Source of the DNA: Chloroflexota bacterium
GTDB taxonomy: Bacteria > Chloroflexota > UBA6077 > JACCZL01
Direction: 5' to 3'
DNA length: 47,405 nucleotides
NCBI GenBank assembly: GCA_020850535.1
Contig: JADZEM010000059.1
Coordinates: forward strand, 1-47,405
In this document: piece after piece, positions 13,481 to 22,461 of the stretch
Numbering within the stretch: position 1 is the first letter of the stretch
How the letters are laid out: every line of letters begins with the position of its first letter
Made by a program: the position numbers and the translations under genes
The notes under the pieces: generated by a model
Database searches by the model: none
Told to the model about the DNA's origin: nothing
What the model saw: the letters and a program-made list of their open reading frames with translations, nothing else

Positions 13481-15816
13481 ACGTCGTGCGGGTTGACCGC
13501 GAGCAGACCGCCAAGGGTGACGAAAAGTACACGGTCGTCGAGCGGAACACGGGGGCCGCGTGGCCGCGGGACCGAGGGTTCCAGGTTGTTGGGAAGCCGC
13601 TGCCGCGCGTCGAAGGTGACCTGAAAGTCACCGGCAAGGCGCAGTACGCCTACGACGTGCGCTTGCCGGGCCAACTGTACGCCAGGGTGCTCCGCAGTCC
13701 GCATCCGCATGCCCGGATCGTCCGCATCGACACGACCCGGGCCGAGGCGGTGACCGGCGTCCGGGCCATCGTCAGCCGAAACAATGCCGCCGACATCTTG
13801 TGGTTCAAGGACACCGAGCTGTTCTCGTCGGTGGTCCGCTACATCGGGGAGGAGGTGGCGGCCGTCGCTGCCGACTCCGAGGAGATCGCCGACGATGCCC
13901 TGCGGCTGATCGAGGTCGAGTACGAGCCGCTGCCCTTCGTGATGGAGGCCAGCGCGGCGCTGCGGCCCGGCGCGCCGAAGATTCACCAGGACGGCAACAT
14001 CGCGGGTGAGGTGCAGGAGCAGGAGCGCGGCGACGTGGCAGCCGGATTCGCGCAGGCGGATGTGGTGATCGAGCGCGAGTACGTCACCCAGGCGGCCCTG
14101 CACAACTGCCTGGAGCCGCACGGCTGTACGGCGGCCTGGGAGCCGGATCGCCTCACGATCTGGGACTCGACCCAGTCCATCTTCGACGTGCGGCAGGAGG
14201 TCGCCAGGCGGCTGGGCCTGCCCGAGCACCGCGTCCGGGTCGTCAAGCAGTTCATGGGCGGCGGCTTCGGCAGCAAGCAGATCGCCTGGAAGCACACGGC
14301 GCTGGCGGCGCTGCTCTCGAAGCAGTCGGGGCGGCCCGTGCAATTGATGCTCGACCGTGAGGCCGAGAATCTGGCGGCCGGCAACCGCAACCCGACCCGG
14401 CAGAAGGTGCGGGCCGGAGCGAAGCGCGACGGGACGCTCACCGCCATCGAGGTCGAGGCCATTCAGAGCGTCGGCGCGTACATGGTGGGCGGCGAGGCGG
14501 CGAACGTGGTCGGCCCGTACCGCACACTCTACCGCTGTCCCAACGTCCGGACGAAGCAGACGCCGGTCTACATCAACGCCGGCCCGACGGTGGCCTTCCG
14601 CGCCCCCGGCTACGTCGAGGGGGCGTTCGGGCTGGAATCGGCCATGGACGAGCTGGCCCAGACCCTGGGCATTGATCCGCTGGCCCTGCGCCTCAAGAAC
14701 TACGCCGACCGCGACCAGGACGAGGATCAACCGTACACGGCCCCGGACGGGCTGCGACGCTGCTACGAGGCCGTCGACGAGGCGTTTGGCTGGCAGAAGC
14801 AGGCGCGGCAGGCGCGGGCGAAGGCTGGCGCTCGACGGGCCACGGGCGCGAAGGTGCGGGGTGTCGGGTTCGCCGGGCACGATTGGATCGGCGGGGCCGG
14901 GCATCCACCCGGGTACGCCTGGGTCAAGCTGAACGCCGACGGCAGCGTGGACATCGTGGCGGGCACCCACGACATCGGCACCGGCAGCCGGATCGGCCTG
15001 ACCCAGATCGCGGCCGAAGAGCTGAGCATCCCGGTCGAGCAGGTCGGCCTCCACCTTGGAGACACCGCCTACGGACCGTACGCGCCGGTCAGCTCCGGCA
15101 GCGCGACCCAGGCGACGATTGGCCCGGCGATCCAGGCGGCGGCTCTCGACGCGAAGGCCCAGTTGTTCAAGGCGGCCGGCCCGATGCTGGAGGTCGATCC
15201 CGACGACCTGGAGCTTCACCATGGACAGGTGCGCGTCAAGGGTCAGCCCTCCCGCGGCCTGAGCATCGCCACCGTGATGGAGAAGATCGACCCGCACATG
15301 ATCCAGGGGCAGGGCTCGCGCGGGCCGAACCCGGACGGCAAGACGATCCACACGTTCGGGGCGCAGGCTGCCGAGGTCGAGGTTGATACCGAGACGGGCG
15401 AGGTGACGGTGCTGCGGATCGTGGCGGCGCACGATTGTGGCCGCATCATCAACCCGATGATGGTCGAGAGTCAGGTGATCGGGGCGGTCACGCAGGGGCT
15501 GGGCTTCGCACTGACCGAAGAGCGCATCGTGGACGAGCGGCGCGGGGTCGTCCTCAACGCCAATCTCGAAGAGTACAAAGTCCCCACCGTGCTCGACATC
15601 CCGCACGTCACCACGGTGCCGCTCGACATGCCCGACCCGGAGGCAAACCCGACCGGCGCAAAGGGCATCGGTGAGTCGCCGTTGATCCCCACCGCGCCGG
15701 CCATCGTCAACGCCGTCTGCGATGCACTCGGCGTCCGCATCCGCGAGACGCCCCTGACCCGGTCACGGGTGCTGCGCGCACTCGCCGAGCGGGACTCGGC
15801 GCAGGGAGGAGCGTAG
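13477..15816 (+). CDS. Molybdenum hydroxylase, large molybdopterin-binding subunit
   Basis: The 779-residue catalytic subunit of a xanthine dehydrogenase-family enzyme hydroxylates an aldehyde or N-heterocycle with water as oxygen source. The conserved FMGGGFGSKQ motif, PTVAFRAPGYVEGAFGLESA and the late KGIGESPLIP segment with the catalytic glutamate are all present. The substrate cannot be fixed from sequence; the companion FAD subunit resembles PaoB, which favours aldehydes. CO dehydrogenase is unlikely because the characteristic active-site Cys loop of CoxL is not visible. It overlaps the small subunit gene by four bases and is two bases from the FAD subunit gene. Confidence 0.92.
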   Translation: MNVVRVDREQTAKGDEKYTVVERNTGAAWPRDRGFQVVGKPLPRVEGDLKVTGKAQYAYDVRLPGQLYARVLRSPHPHARIVRIDTTRAEAVTGVRAIVSRNNAADILWFKDTELFSSVVRYIGEEVAAVAADSEEIADDALRLIEVEYEPLPFVMEASAALRPGAPKIHQDGNIAGEVQEQERGDVAAGFAQADVVIEREYVTQAALHNCLEPHGCTAAWEPDRLTIWDSTQSIFDVRQEVARRLGLPEHRVRVVKQFMGGGFGSKQIAWKHTALAALLSKQSGRPVQLMLDREAENLAAGNRNPTRQKVRAGAKRDGTLTAIEVEAIQSVGAYMVGGEAANVVGPYRTLYRCPNVRTKQTPVYINAGPTVAFRAPGYVEGAFGLESAMDELAQTLGIDPLALRLKNYADRDQDEDQPYTAPDGLRRCYEAVDEAFGWQKQARQARAKAGARRATGAKVRGVGFAGHDWIGGAGHPPGYAWVKLNADGSVDIVAGTHDIGTGSRIGLTQIAAEELSIPVEQVGLHLGDTAYGPYAPVSSGSATQATIGPAIQAAALDAKAQLFKAAGPMLEVDPDDLELHHGQVRVKGQPSRGLSIATVMEKIDPHMIQGQGSRGPNPDGKTIHTFGAQAAEVEVDTETGEVTVLRIVAAHDCGRIINPMMVESQVIGAVTQGLGFALTEERIVDERRGVVLNANLEEYKVPTVLDIPHVTTVPLDMPDPEANPTGAKGIGESPLIPTAPAIVNAVCDALGVRIRETPLTRSRVLRALAERDSAQGGA

Positions 15817-15818
15817 TC

Positions 15819-16847
15819 ATGCGGACGTTCGAGTACGCCCGCGCCGAGACCATCGACGATGCGACGACCCAGGTCGCGAGTCCGAGCGCCGATGGCAACG
15901 GGAGGCGTCCCATTGCGCTGCCCGTACAGGACGGACGCCGGTTCCTGGCTGGCGGTACCGATCTCCTGACGCTGATGAAGGCTGACGTGTTTGCGCCGTC
16001 GATGCTGGTCGATATCAAGCGGGTTGCCGACATTCCGCACGGCATCGACGAGCGCGGCGATGGCGGCGCGGCCATCGGGGCGCTCACGACCCTCAGCGAG
16101 ATCGAGCGTCATGCTGGGCTCGCTGCGAGGTTTCCGGCCCTCGTCGCGGCGGTGGGTCAGGCGGCAACGCCCCAGCTGCGAAACATGGCGACGATGGGTG
16201 GCAACTTGCTCCAGCGACCGCGTTGCTGGTACTTCCGGAGCAGCCTGTTTCCCTGCTGGCTCAAGGGCGGCGACGAGTGCCACGCCCGCGATGGCGAGAA
16301 CAGCCACCACGCCATCTTTGGCGAGTCGCCGTGCGTGGCCGTGCACCCGTCAGATGCGGCGGCGGCGCTGGTAGCGTACGGCGCCACGGTGCGGCTGCGC
16401 GGCCCGCACGGCGAGCGGACCCTTTCCGTGGAGGAACTGTTTGCCGAGCCGACCGACGACCGCCGCACTGAGACGCTGGTGGAGCCAGACGAGCTGGTGC
16501 TGGCCGTCGAGTTGCCGGCCCCGGCGGCCGGCAGCCGCAGCGCCTATCTGAAGGCGATGGACCGGAAGGTCTGGGCGTTCGCGCTGGCAGGCGTCGCCGT
16601 GGCGCTGACCCTCGATGGCGGGCGGATCACAACGGCGCGGGTGGTGCTGGGCGGTGTTGCGCCGATCCCGTGGCGCGCCCATGACGCCGAGTCGGCGCTG
16701 ACGGGTCAGGCTGTCAGCGCCGAGGTGTTGAACCGTGCCGCCGACATGGCCCTGGGTGGCGCGCACCCGCTCGAACACAACGGCTACAAGGTCGTGCTCG
16801 CCCGGAATCTGGTCCGAAAGGCCCTGCACGACGTGGCCGGGCCCTAG
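15819..16847 (+). CDS. Molybdenum hydroxylase, FAD subunit with Fe-S insertion (PaoB/YagS-like)
   Basis: The 342-residue subunit has the FAD-binding motifs FLAGGTDLLTLM and TMGGNLLQRPRCW, then a cysteine-rich insertion, CWYFRSSLFPCW, GGDECHA and GESPC. In PaoB-like proteins and 4-hydroxybenzoyl-CoA reductase a comparable loop holds an extra [4Fe-4S] cluster. The C-terminal CO-dehydrogenase flavoprotein domain follows (about 230-335). The subunit delivers electrons to the final acceptor, which is unknown here. It starts two bases after the large subunit and ends just before a terminator-like hairpin. Confidence 0.92.
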   Translation: MRTFEYARAETIDDATTQVASPSADGNGRRPIALPVQDGRRFLAGGTDLLTLMKADVFAPSMLVDIKRVADIPHGIDERGDGGAAIGALTTLSEIERHAGLAARFPALVAAVGQAATPQLRNMATMGGNLLQRPRCWYFRSSLFPCWLKGGDECHARDGENSHHAIFGESPCVAVHPSDAAAALVAYGATVRLRGPHGERTLSVEELFAEPTDDRRTETLVEPDELVLAVELPAPAAGSRSAYLKAMDRKVWAFALAGVAVALTLDGGRITTARVVLGGVAPIPWRAHDAESALTGQAVSAEVLNRAADMALGGAHPLEHNGYKVVLARNLVRKALHDVAGP

Positions 16848-16877
16848 CTCACAGCGGGCCGAGGGGACGCCGCGAGC

Positions 16878-16903
16878 AACTGCTCCATGGTGAGCAGTTT
16901 ATC
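16878..16903 (+). terminator. Terminator after the molybdenum hydroxylase operon
   Basis: AACTGCTC and GAGCAGTT pair over eight bases around a six-base loop, followed by TTATC. It lies 30 bases after the FAD subunit stop. The rest of 16904-17080 shows no gene. Confidence 0.5.
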
Positions 16904-17080
16904 TCGATGCTGGGCTACATGGCCGCCTCGCAGTGTTGGGCCGTCGGTAGCTCCTCGGCAGCTAAAGGTAGACGCCGTCCGGCACTGCTCTTGCCTACAG
17001 GACGACGCCAGGGACCGTTGGCGGCCCTCAGGATACCGGTGGCCGAATGGCGCGGTGCTCACAGAACTGGAGGTCGGTGC

Positions 17081-17989
17081 ATGACTACCGATGAGCTGGC
17101 GGAACAAGTGCAGCAAGCGGTGACCGCGGCCTTCGAGCTGGCCGGCGAGCGTGGCGCGAAGCTCAAGGACGTCCTGCACGGCACCTGGCTGGGGCACGCG
17201 CTGCACCCGATGCTGGTGGCTGCGCCTATCGGTGCCTGGACGACTGCCGGCGTGTTGGACATGGTGGGGTCAAAACGCGGGGCCGATACGGCCATTGGCT
17301 TCGGCATCCTGGCGTCGCTGCCGGCTGCCGCCGCCGGGTTCGCGGACTGGTCCTACACCGAGGGGAAGCCTCGTCGGCTCGGCCTGAGCCACGCGGCGCT
17401 CAACGGCGCGGCCCTCGCCTGCTACGGGCTGTCCTGGATGGCCCGCCGGGGTGGCCGGCGAGGCATCGGCATGGCCCTCTCGACCGTCGGCATGGGGCTG
17501 GTCAGCGCGAGCGGCTACCTCGGCGGCGAGTTGTCGTACTCGCTGGGACAGGGGGTCAATCGGAACGCCTGGAGTCCGGAGGTCGAGCAGACCTCCCAGC
17601 CGCCGAGCGACTTCATCCCCGTGATCGCGGCCAGCGAGCTGCGCGAGGGCATCCCAACGGCCGCCGAGGTCTCACTCTTCGACACCCCGGTGCCCCTGGT
17701 GCTGGTGAAGAAGGGGCGCGAGGTCTTCGCGCTGAACGGCCAGTGCTCGCACCTGGGCGCTCCGCTGGCCGAGGGACGGCTGGTCGACGAGTGGTGTCTG
17801 GAGTGCCCGTGGCACCAGTCGCGGTTCGACATCCGCGATGGATCGGTTGACCAGGGGCCGGCGGCCTACCCGCAGTCGCGCTTCCAGACGCGCATCGAGA
17901 ACGGGATGGTCGAAGTTCGGCCGCGATCCGCCCCCGCCGACGCGGTGGACCGGATGCTCGCGTCCGTCGAGGGATCCGCGCTGTCATAG
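17081..17989 (+). CDS. DUF2231 membrane domain fused to a Rieske [2Fe-2S] domain
   Basis: The 302-residue protein has an N-terminal DUF2231 domain with the signature LHGTWLGHALHPMLVAAPIG and about four membrane helices (35-150), then a Rieske domain (about 185-285) with CSHLGAPL and CPWHQSRFD, whose two Cys and two His bind a [2Fe-2S] cluster. The Rieske part resembles soluble nitrite-reductase small-subunit ferredoxins. The protein probably carries electrons at the membrane, but its donor and acceptor are unknown. The ATG at 17081 has GGAGG at seven bases; upstream in-frame ATGs lack this. Position after the molybdenum enzyme operon does not by itself show a link. Confidence 0.9.
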   Translation: MTTDELAEQVQQAVTAAFELAGERGAKLKDVLHGTWLGHALHPMLVAAPIGAWTTAGVLDMVGSKRGADTAIGFGILASLPAAAAGFADWSYTEGKPRRLGLSHAALNGAALACYGLSWMARRGGRRGIGMALSTVGMGLVSASGYLGGELSYSLGQGVNRNAWSPEVEQTSQPPSDFIPVIAASELREGIPTAAEVSLFDTPVPLVLVKKGREVFALNGQCSHLGAPLAEGRLVDEWCLECPWHQSRFDIRDGSVDQGPAAYPQSRFQTRIENGMVEVRPRSAPADAVDRMLASVEGSALS

Positions 17990-18004
17990 GTTGAGGGTGG
18001 CCCG

Positions 18005-18697
18005 TCAGACGGGCCACGTCTCCAGGCGATAGGCGGCGTCCCAGAACATCCACTCGTAGCGGCTGGCGGTGAGGTAGTGGCGGCGGATCGGCGTGAGACG
18101 GCTCTCGGGCAGGTCCGCGGTTGAGTGGTTCACGGCGTCCAGCACGCGTTGCACCGCCGCCGCGAACTGTTCTGAGGCGTAGGCGTCGATCCACCGCTGG
18201 TAGACGGGGTTCGGGGAGCCGTGCGCGATCAGCGTCTTCCCGACCTCCCAGTAGATCCAGTAGCACGGCAAGATCGCCCCGAGCAGCTCCTCGAACGTGC
18301 CGGTCCCAGCGACGCGCAGCAGGTACGAGGTGTACGCCGTCGTGGTCGGCGTGGCGGGCGTCGCCTCGATCTCGGCCGGGGAGAGGCCCCACGCCGCGAA
18401 GTACCCCTCGTGCAGCGAGCGCTCGACGTTCAGGGCCGACTGCGCGTGTGCCGCGAACATCTCGCACCAGTAGGAGGACGAGGCGCGGGCTGAGGCCAGG
18501 GCCAGACAGCGCGCGTACTCCCGCAGGTAGAGCGAATCCTGCTTGACGTAAAACTGAAAGCGCTCCTCCGGCAGCGATCCACTTGTCAGGCCTTGCAGGA
18601 ACGGATGCTCCAGGATGCGCTCGTAGATCGGGGCGGCACTGGCCCAGAGCTGTGGGGTCAGCGCGACGCTGGCGGGTGCATCGGGGGTGGTGGTCAT
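18005..18697 (-). CDS. tenA: TenA-family thiamine-precursor salvage hydrolase (thiaminase II)
   Basis: TenA enzymes hydrolyse aminopyrimidine breakdown products of thiamine to recover HMP. The 230-residue all-helical product has the N-terminal FLQGLTSGSLPEERFQFYVK, the catalytic cysteine in LPCYWIYWEVG and the C-terminal YEWMFWDAAY aromatic cluster. The Cys marks the TenA_C subgroup. The ATG at 18697 has GGAGAA upstream and is preferred over the ATG-like start at 18739. It is the last gene of the TPP-riboswitch-controlled ykoEDC operon, 48 bases after EcfT, which supports HMP salvage as its role. Confidence 0.92.
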   Translation of the reverse strand: MTTTPDAPASVALTPQLWASAAPIYERILEHPFLQGLTSGSLPEERFQFYVKQDSLYLREYARCLALASARASSSYWCEMFAAHAQSALNVERSLHEGYFAAWGLSPAEIEATPATPTTTAYTSYLLRVAGTGTFEELLGAILPCYWIYWEVGKTLIAHGSPNPVYQRWIDAYASEQFAAAVQRVLDAVNHSTADLPESRLTPIRRHYLTASRYEWMFWDAAYRLETWPV

Positions 18698-18745
18698 CAC
18701 AGGTTCTCCATGGGCGACATGCGGTGACGTTGGTGACATGGTGAC

Positions 18746-19531
18746 TCAGGCTGCGAGCTGGCGAACGGCGAGTATGGTCACTGTGCAGGTGAGCGCTGCC
18801 CCGAGCAGAAACCAGAGGTCGGCCGACGTCCAGTGCGTCTGGCGATAGTAGGTCCGGTGCCGGTGGCCGCCGAAGCCCCGCGCGTCCATCGCCAGGGCGA
18901 CCCGCTCGGCCCGCCGCACGGAGATCGCCAGCAACGGGATGGCGAACCCGAACATGCGCCGGAGCCGGGCCAGGGGGCCGCGCCCGCCGGCGCCGCCCCG
19001 AACGTGGTGGGCCGCCTGGATGTTCTCCAGCTCTTCGTGGACGAGCGGCACGAAGCGGTAGGCGGCGAACACGGCGTAGCCGACCCGGACCGGCAGCCGG
19101 GCCTGCTGAATGAGCGCCGCCACGAGATCGATGGGGTTGGTGGTGAGCACGAACAGCATCGACGTGGCGAAGATCGCCAGGAGCCGACAGACGACCGTCA
19201 GGCCGAACAGCAGACTGGCCGGCGCGATCGAGACCGGGCCGGGCACAAGCGACGGACCGTCCGCGCCCGGCCCGGCGTAGAACACGACGCTCGACCAGAA
19301 CAGCCCGAAGCCGAGCAGCAGCGCCAGGGCGAGCGGTCGGAGGATGTTGGGCCACGGCACCCGTCCGAGCGTCCGGGTGGTCAGGGCTGCCACGACCCCG
19401 AGCAGCAACGGCGTCAGCGGTTCGTTGAACAGGGTGACGACGGCGGCCATCGGCAGAGCCAGGGCGAGCTTGGTCAGCGGATTCAGCCGGTGGAGGGGCG
19501 AATCAGCCTCATGCCAGACAAACTGCCTCAT
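18746..19531 (-). CDS. ykoC: ECF transporter transmembrane subunit EcfT (YkoC-like)
   Basis: EcfT couples ATP hydrolysis to toppling of the substrate-binding S subunit. The 261-residue product begins MRQFVWHEADSPLHRLNPLT, has about five membrane helices, and carries the coupling-helix signature MDARGFGG; its partner motif upstream is RRAERVA. The start overlaps the ATPase stop as ATGA, and a much longer frame on this strand is only the shifted reading of the ATPase gene. In the YkoEDC system it serves thiamine-precursor uptake. Confidence 0.92.
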   Translation of the reverse strand: MRQFVWHEADSPLHRLNPLTKLALALPMAAVVTLFNEPLTPLLLGVVAALTTRTLGRVPWPNILRPLALALLLGFGLFWSSVVFYAGPGADGPSLVPGPVSIAPASLLFGLTVVCRLLAIFATSMLFVLTTNPIDLVAALIQQARLPVRVGYAVFAAYRFVPLVHEELENIQAAHHVRGGAGGRGPLARLRRMFGFAIPLLAISVRRAERVALAMDARGFGGHRHRTYYRQTHWTSADLWFLLGAALTCTVTILAVRQLAA

Positions 19532-21312
19532 GCGGACGGCCGTCCTGCGTGCGCCTCTGGCCGGCGGCCGGGCTGCTCGGCGAGCGCGGTGGCCACGCTC
19601 GCCACCGACAGCCGGTCCAGGCGTGGGAGCGACTGGCGCAGCCCCAGGCGCTGGCTCAGCTCCCAGAGCGGCGGCGGCAGCAGATGCGCGGCGGCGAGCA
19701 GCGCCCGGTCGGAGAAGAGATCGGCGGGCCGGCCGTCGAACAGGACCGTGCCGTCCCCGATGACCACGACGCGCTGGGCGTGCTCGGACACCAGGCGCAT
19801 GTCGTGGGTGATGGCCACCACGCCGCGCTGCTCGGCCGCCAGCGCTTCGAGCTTGTCGAGCAGCATCGTGGCGTTCTTCTGATCCTGCCCGAATGTCGGC
19901 TCGTCGAGCAGCAGCAGCCGCTGCCCGAGGACCAGCATCGAGGCGACGCTGAGCCGGCGCTGCTCGCCGTGGCTCAGGCTGAACGGGTGGGCCGGCCCGA
20001 GCGCCAGCAGGCCGAAGTCGGCCAGCATGGCGCGGCTGCGGTCCAGCGCCTCGGATTCGGGGACGCCGGCATGGCGCAGCCCGTAGGCCACGTCGTCCAG
20101 GACCGTCTGCCCGACGAACTGGTGCTCCGGATACTGGAAGACGTACCCGACGAACGTTGCCACGTCGCGGTGCGCGAGGCGCGCGGCATCCTGTCCGTCC
20201 AGCAGAATCGCACCGGGTGGCGGGCGCACGATGCCGGCGATCAGCCGTGCGAGCGTGCTCTTGCCGGCCCCGTTCGCCCCGACGACGGCCACCAGCTCGC
20301 CCGGCGCGACCGCGAGGCTGACGCCGTTCAGGACCGGACGGCTGGCGCGTGGGTACTGGTAGCTGACCTGGCGCACGGCGAGCAGCGGGCACGGCGCAGG
20401 ATGCGCGCTGGTGATGCGCTGGGCACTCGCCGTGTGCGCCGTCGTCGTCAGGGCGTCGAGCGTCTCGACGTGCGGCCGGAGGGCGGCCTCGGCCTCGGGG
20501 AGGGAGATCGGGAACGGCTCGACCGGCACCCCGCCAACTCGCAGGCGGCGGGCCAGCTCTGAGACCTGCGGCGTCCAGACACCGGCCTCCGCGAGCGATG
20601 GGCCGTGGTCATCCAGCACGGCGTGCGGCCGACCGTCCGCCACGATGCGCCCGTCCGCGCCCAACACGACGGCCCGGTCCACCAGCGGCACGACCTCATC
20701 CAGCCGGTGCTCGACGATGACCAGCGTGTGCCGCCCTTCGGCTCGCAGCCGCCCGACGACGGCCATCACGTCGGCAGCCCCGAGTGGGTCAAGCTGGGCC
20801 GTCGGCTCGTCCAGCACCACGATGTCGGGGTTCAAGGCCAGCACACATGCCAGCGCCAGCCGTTGCTTCTGCCCGCCGGAGAGCCGCGCGATCTGCTCGG
20901 TGCGGCGGTTGAGCAGGCCGACGGTCGCCAGCGCTGCGTCGATGCGGGCATCCATCTCCGCACGGGGCACGGCGAGGTTCTCCAGGCCAAACGCGATCTC
21001 GTCCTCGACGCTGACCATACAGAACTGGGCCTCGGGATCCTGAAACACGATCCCGACGCGCGCAGCGAGGTCGGGCATGGACGTCGTGCGGGTGTCCCGG
21101 CCGTCGATGCGGACGCTGCCGCTGAGGTCGCCAGCCAGCGCGTGCGGGATCGCGCCGTTGAGCGCCAGGGCCAGGCTGCTCTTGCCGCAGCCGCTCGGCC
21201 CGAGCAGCAGCAGGGACTCGCCGCGCTGGACCGTCAGCGAGACGTCTTGCAGCGTCGGCAGCTTGCGCCCGACGTACTTGAACGTCAGACCACAGACCTC
21301 GATCAGCGGCAT
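19528..21312 (-). CDS. ykoD: ECF transporter double ATPase (YkoD-like, fused EcfA domains)
   Basis: The 594-residue protein contains two complete ABC ATPase domains. The first has Walker A GPSGCGKSS, signature LSGGQKQRLALA and Walker B IVVLDEPT; the second has GANGAGKST, the variant signature LSHGEQRRLSVA and LLLLDEPT. In most ECF transporters these are separate EcfA and EcfA' proteins; fusion is typical of YkoD. It is cytoplasmic at the membrane and pairs with EcfT. The ribosome site is not decisive, but the ATG at 21312 begins right at the first domain. Confidence 0.93.
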   Translation of the reverse strand: MPLIEVCGLTFKYVGRKLPTLQDVSLTVQRGESLLLLGPSGCGKSSLALALNGAIPHALAGDLSGSVRIDGRDTRTTSMPDLAARVGIVFQDPEAQFCMVSVEDEIAFGLENLAVPRAEMDARIDAALATVGLLNRRTEQIARLSGGQKQRLALACVLALNPDIVVLDEPTAQLDPLGAADVMAVVGRLRAEGRHTLVIVEHRLDEVVPLVDRAVVLGADGRIVADGRPHAVLDDHGPSLAEAGVWTPQVSELARRLRVGGVPVEPFPISLPEAEAALRPHVETLDALTTTAHTASAQRITSAHPAPCPLLAVRQVSYQYPRASRPVLNGVSLAVAPGELVAVVGANGAGKSTLARLIAGIVRPPPGAILLDGQDAARLAHRDVATFVGYVFQYPEHQFVGQTVLDDVAYGLRHAGVPESEALDRSRAMLADFGLLALGPAHPFSLSHGEQRRLSVASMLVLGQRLLLLDEPTFGQDQKNATMLLDKLEALAAEQRGVVAITHDMRLVSEHAQRVVVIGDGTVLFDGRPADLFSDRALLAAAHLLPPPLWELSQRLGLRQSLPRLDRLSVASVATALAEQPGRRPEAHAGRPSA

Positions 21313-21385
21313 CGGCGCACCGACGACATGGTGGGCGGCAGGGTCAGCGTGCCCGCCGCCCGAGATGGCAGGAGGTCCATCCGAC

Positions 21386-21997
21386 TCAGACCTCGCGGAC
21401 GCGGTCTCGCGCGATGGGGAAGTTGTTCAGCACCCCGGTCCGCGCCAGCGCGTCGGCGATGAGCTTGCCGATCAACCCGGCGAAGATCGCCCCGCCGATC
21501 AGCTTCAGCACGAGCCGCAGCGCCTGAATCTCGATGCCCAGCGAGGCCACGCTGCTGGTGAAGTAGGTGTAGCCGAAGTACGGCACGATGGCGCCCGCCG
21601 CGCCGGCCAGCAGCAGGATCGGCAGGCTCCAGCGACGGTAGCGGGTTGAGGCGAAGACGGCTTCCACGCCGAGACCCTGCAACAGCCCCAGCCACAGGAC
21701 AATGGCCCCGAACGGCGTGAGTGGGATCTCCAGCGAGGATGCCAGCATCTCGCCGAGCAGCGCAGCGCCCGGCCGCCGCACGATGTACCCGACGATCACG
21801 GCCGCCACGACGTAGAAGCCATCCAGGACGAATCCGAGCTCTGGGAGGATGGATCGGCCGGCCGACCACACGTATCCCCATCCGAGCGACCAGACCACGC
21901 CTAGCGGCACCGCGATGGCTGCCGCCACGATGAAGTCGCGTGTCTTCCAACTGCCCTGATCGACCGATGTCGGCTCTGCCACTCGCGCATCTGCCAC
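21386..21997 (-). CDS. ykoE: ECF transporter substrate-binding S subunit, YkoE family
   Basis: The 203-residue membrane protein matches YkoE, the S subunit for thiamine or its pyrimidine precursor HMP: the start WKTRDFIVAAAIAVPLGVVW, EMLASSLEIPLTPFGAIVLW, and the late GVLNNFPIARDR motif, with six membrane helices. The start is a GTG with GGAGGG at seven bases. It is the first gene after a TPP riboswitch, with about 300 bases of leader. The riboswitch and TenA together point to HMP or related pyrimidines as substrate. Confidence 0.92.
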   Translation of the reverse strand: MADARVAEPTSVDQGSWKTRDFIVAAAIAVPLGVVWSLGWGYVWSAGRSILPELGFVLDGFYVVAAVIVGYIVRRPGAALLGEMLASSLEIPLTPFGAIVLWLGLLQGLGVEAVFASTRYRRWSLPILLLAGAAGAIVPYFGYTYFTSSVASLGIEIQALRLVLKLIGGAIFAGLIGKLIADALARTGVLNNFPIARDRVREV

Positions 21998-22216
21998 GCT
22001 GCCACCCTCCCCGGTTCCAGGCTCCGCTGGAACGTCCGCGCCGCGGCGCGCCCGGCTGAACGGGATCGCGGGGGGGCGTGGGCGGCGGCGACGCGCGGGA
22101 GGGCGCGTCGAATGTGGCGAGCCGCGCGGGAGAACAGCCCCCCACGCACACCGGGTGGGCCGTCGTCCCGCCGTGGCGGCTGTTGCTTGCGGCTGACCGT
22201 CTCTGCATGACGCAGA

Positions 22217-22254
22217 ACGACCACCGCGAAGCCAAAGGCCCGACCACGGTGGTC
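22217..22254 (-). promoter_or_regulatory. Hairpin in the leader between TPP riboswitch and ykoE
   Basis: On the minus strand CGACCACCG (22246-22254) pairs with CGGTGGTCG (22217-22225) and TTCTGCGT follows. It lies about 50 bases after the riboswitch and may be the terminator of the expression platform, though the T tract is weak. Confidence 0.4.
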
Positions 22255-22294
22255 GCCATCCTTCGGTCGCATTCCCTACGCTCGTCTTCCGCTC

Positions 22295-22395
22295 CGAAGC
22301 GTCTGGCGCTTCGCACGGCTTCCCGAGATCAGGTTCGAGGGGTTGGTGGGCCTGACCCCGCCTCTCAGCTGCTCGCTCCCCCAGCGTACCGGTCG
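22295..22395 (-). promoter_or_regulatory. TPP riboswitch (THI box)
   Basis: On the minus strand the leader reads CGCTGGGGGAGC, then GCTGAGAGGCGGGG, ACCCCTCGAACCTGATC and GAAGCG, the conserved core of the THI element with CTGAGA and CGAACCTGATC. P1 is formed by CGCT (22383-22386) and AGCG (22307-22310). The 3' half of P1 is also part of a perfect hairpin CGAAGCG-CCAGA-CGCTTCG (22295-22313), so ligand-bound and alternative structures exclude each other. It should turn off ykoEDC-tenA when thiamine diphosphate is plentiful. Confidence 0.9.
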
Positions 22396-22415
22396 CGTCT
22401 TCAGTTGTACTGGTG

Positions 22416-22424
22416 ACTATAGCA
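22416..22424 (-). promoter_or_regulatory. Extended -10 promoter of the ykoEDC-tenA operon
   Basis: On the minus strand TGCTATAGT is an extended -10 element (TGn plus TATAGT). No good -35 is seen, as is usual for this type. Transcription would begin about 15 bases before the riboswitch. Confidence 0.6.
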
Positions 22425-22461
22425 GCCGATCCGCGCGAGTGCGAGCGCTGCCGCTATGCCG

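Noticed and set aside
13342-15606. A 754-codon minus-strand frame
   Set aside because: It lies fully antisense to the molybdenum hydroxylase genes, whose motifs are unmistakable.
17613-19355. A 580-codon minus-strand frame
   Set aside because: It is an Arg/Ala/Pro-rich shadow of TenA, EcfT and the Rieske gene.
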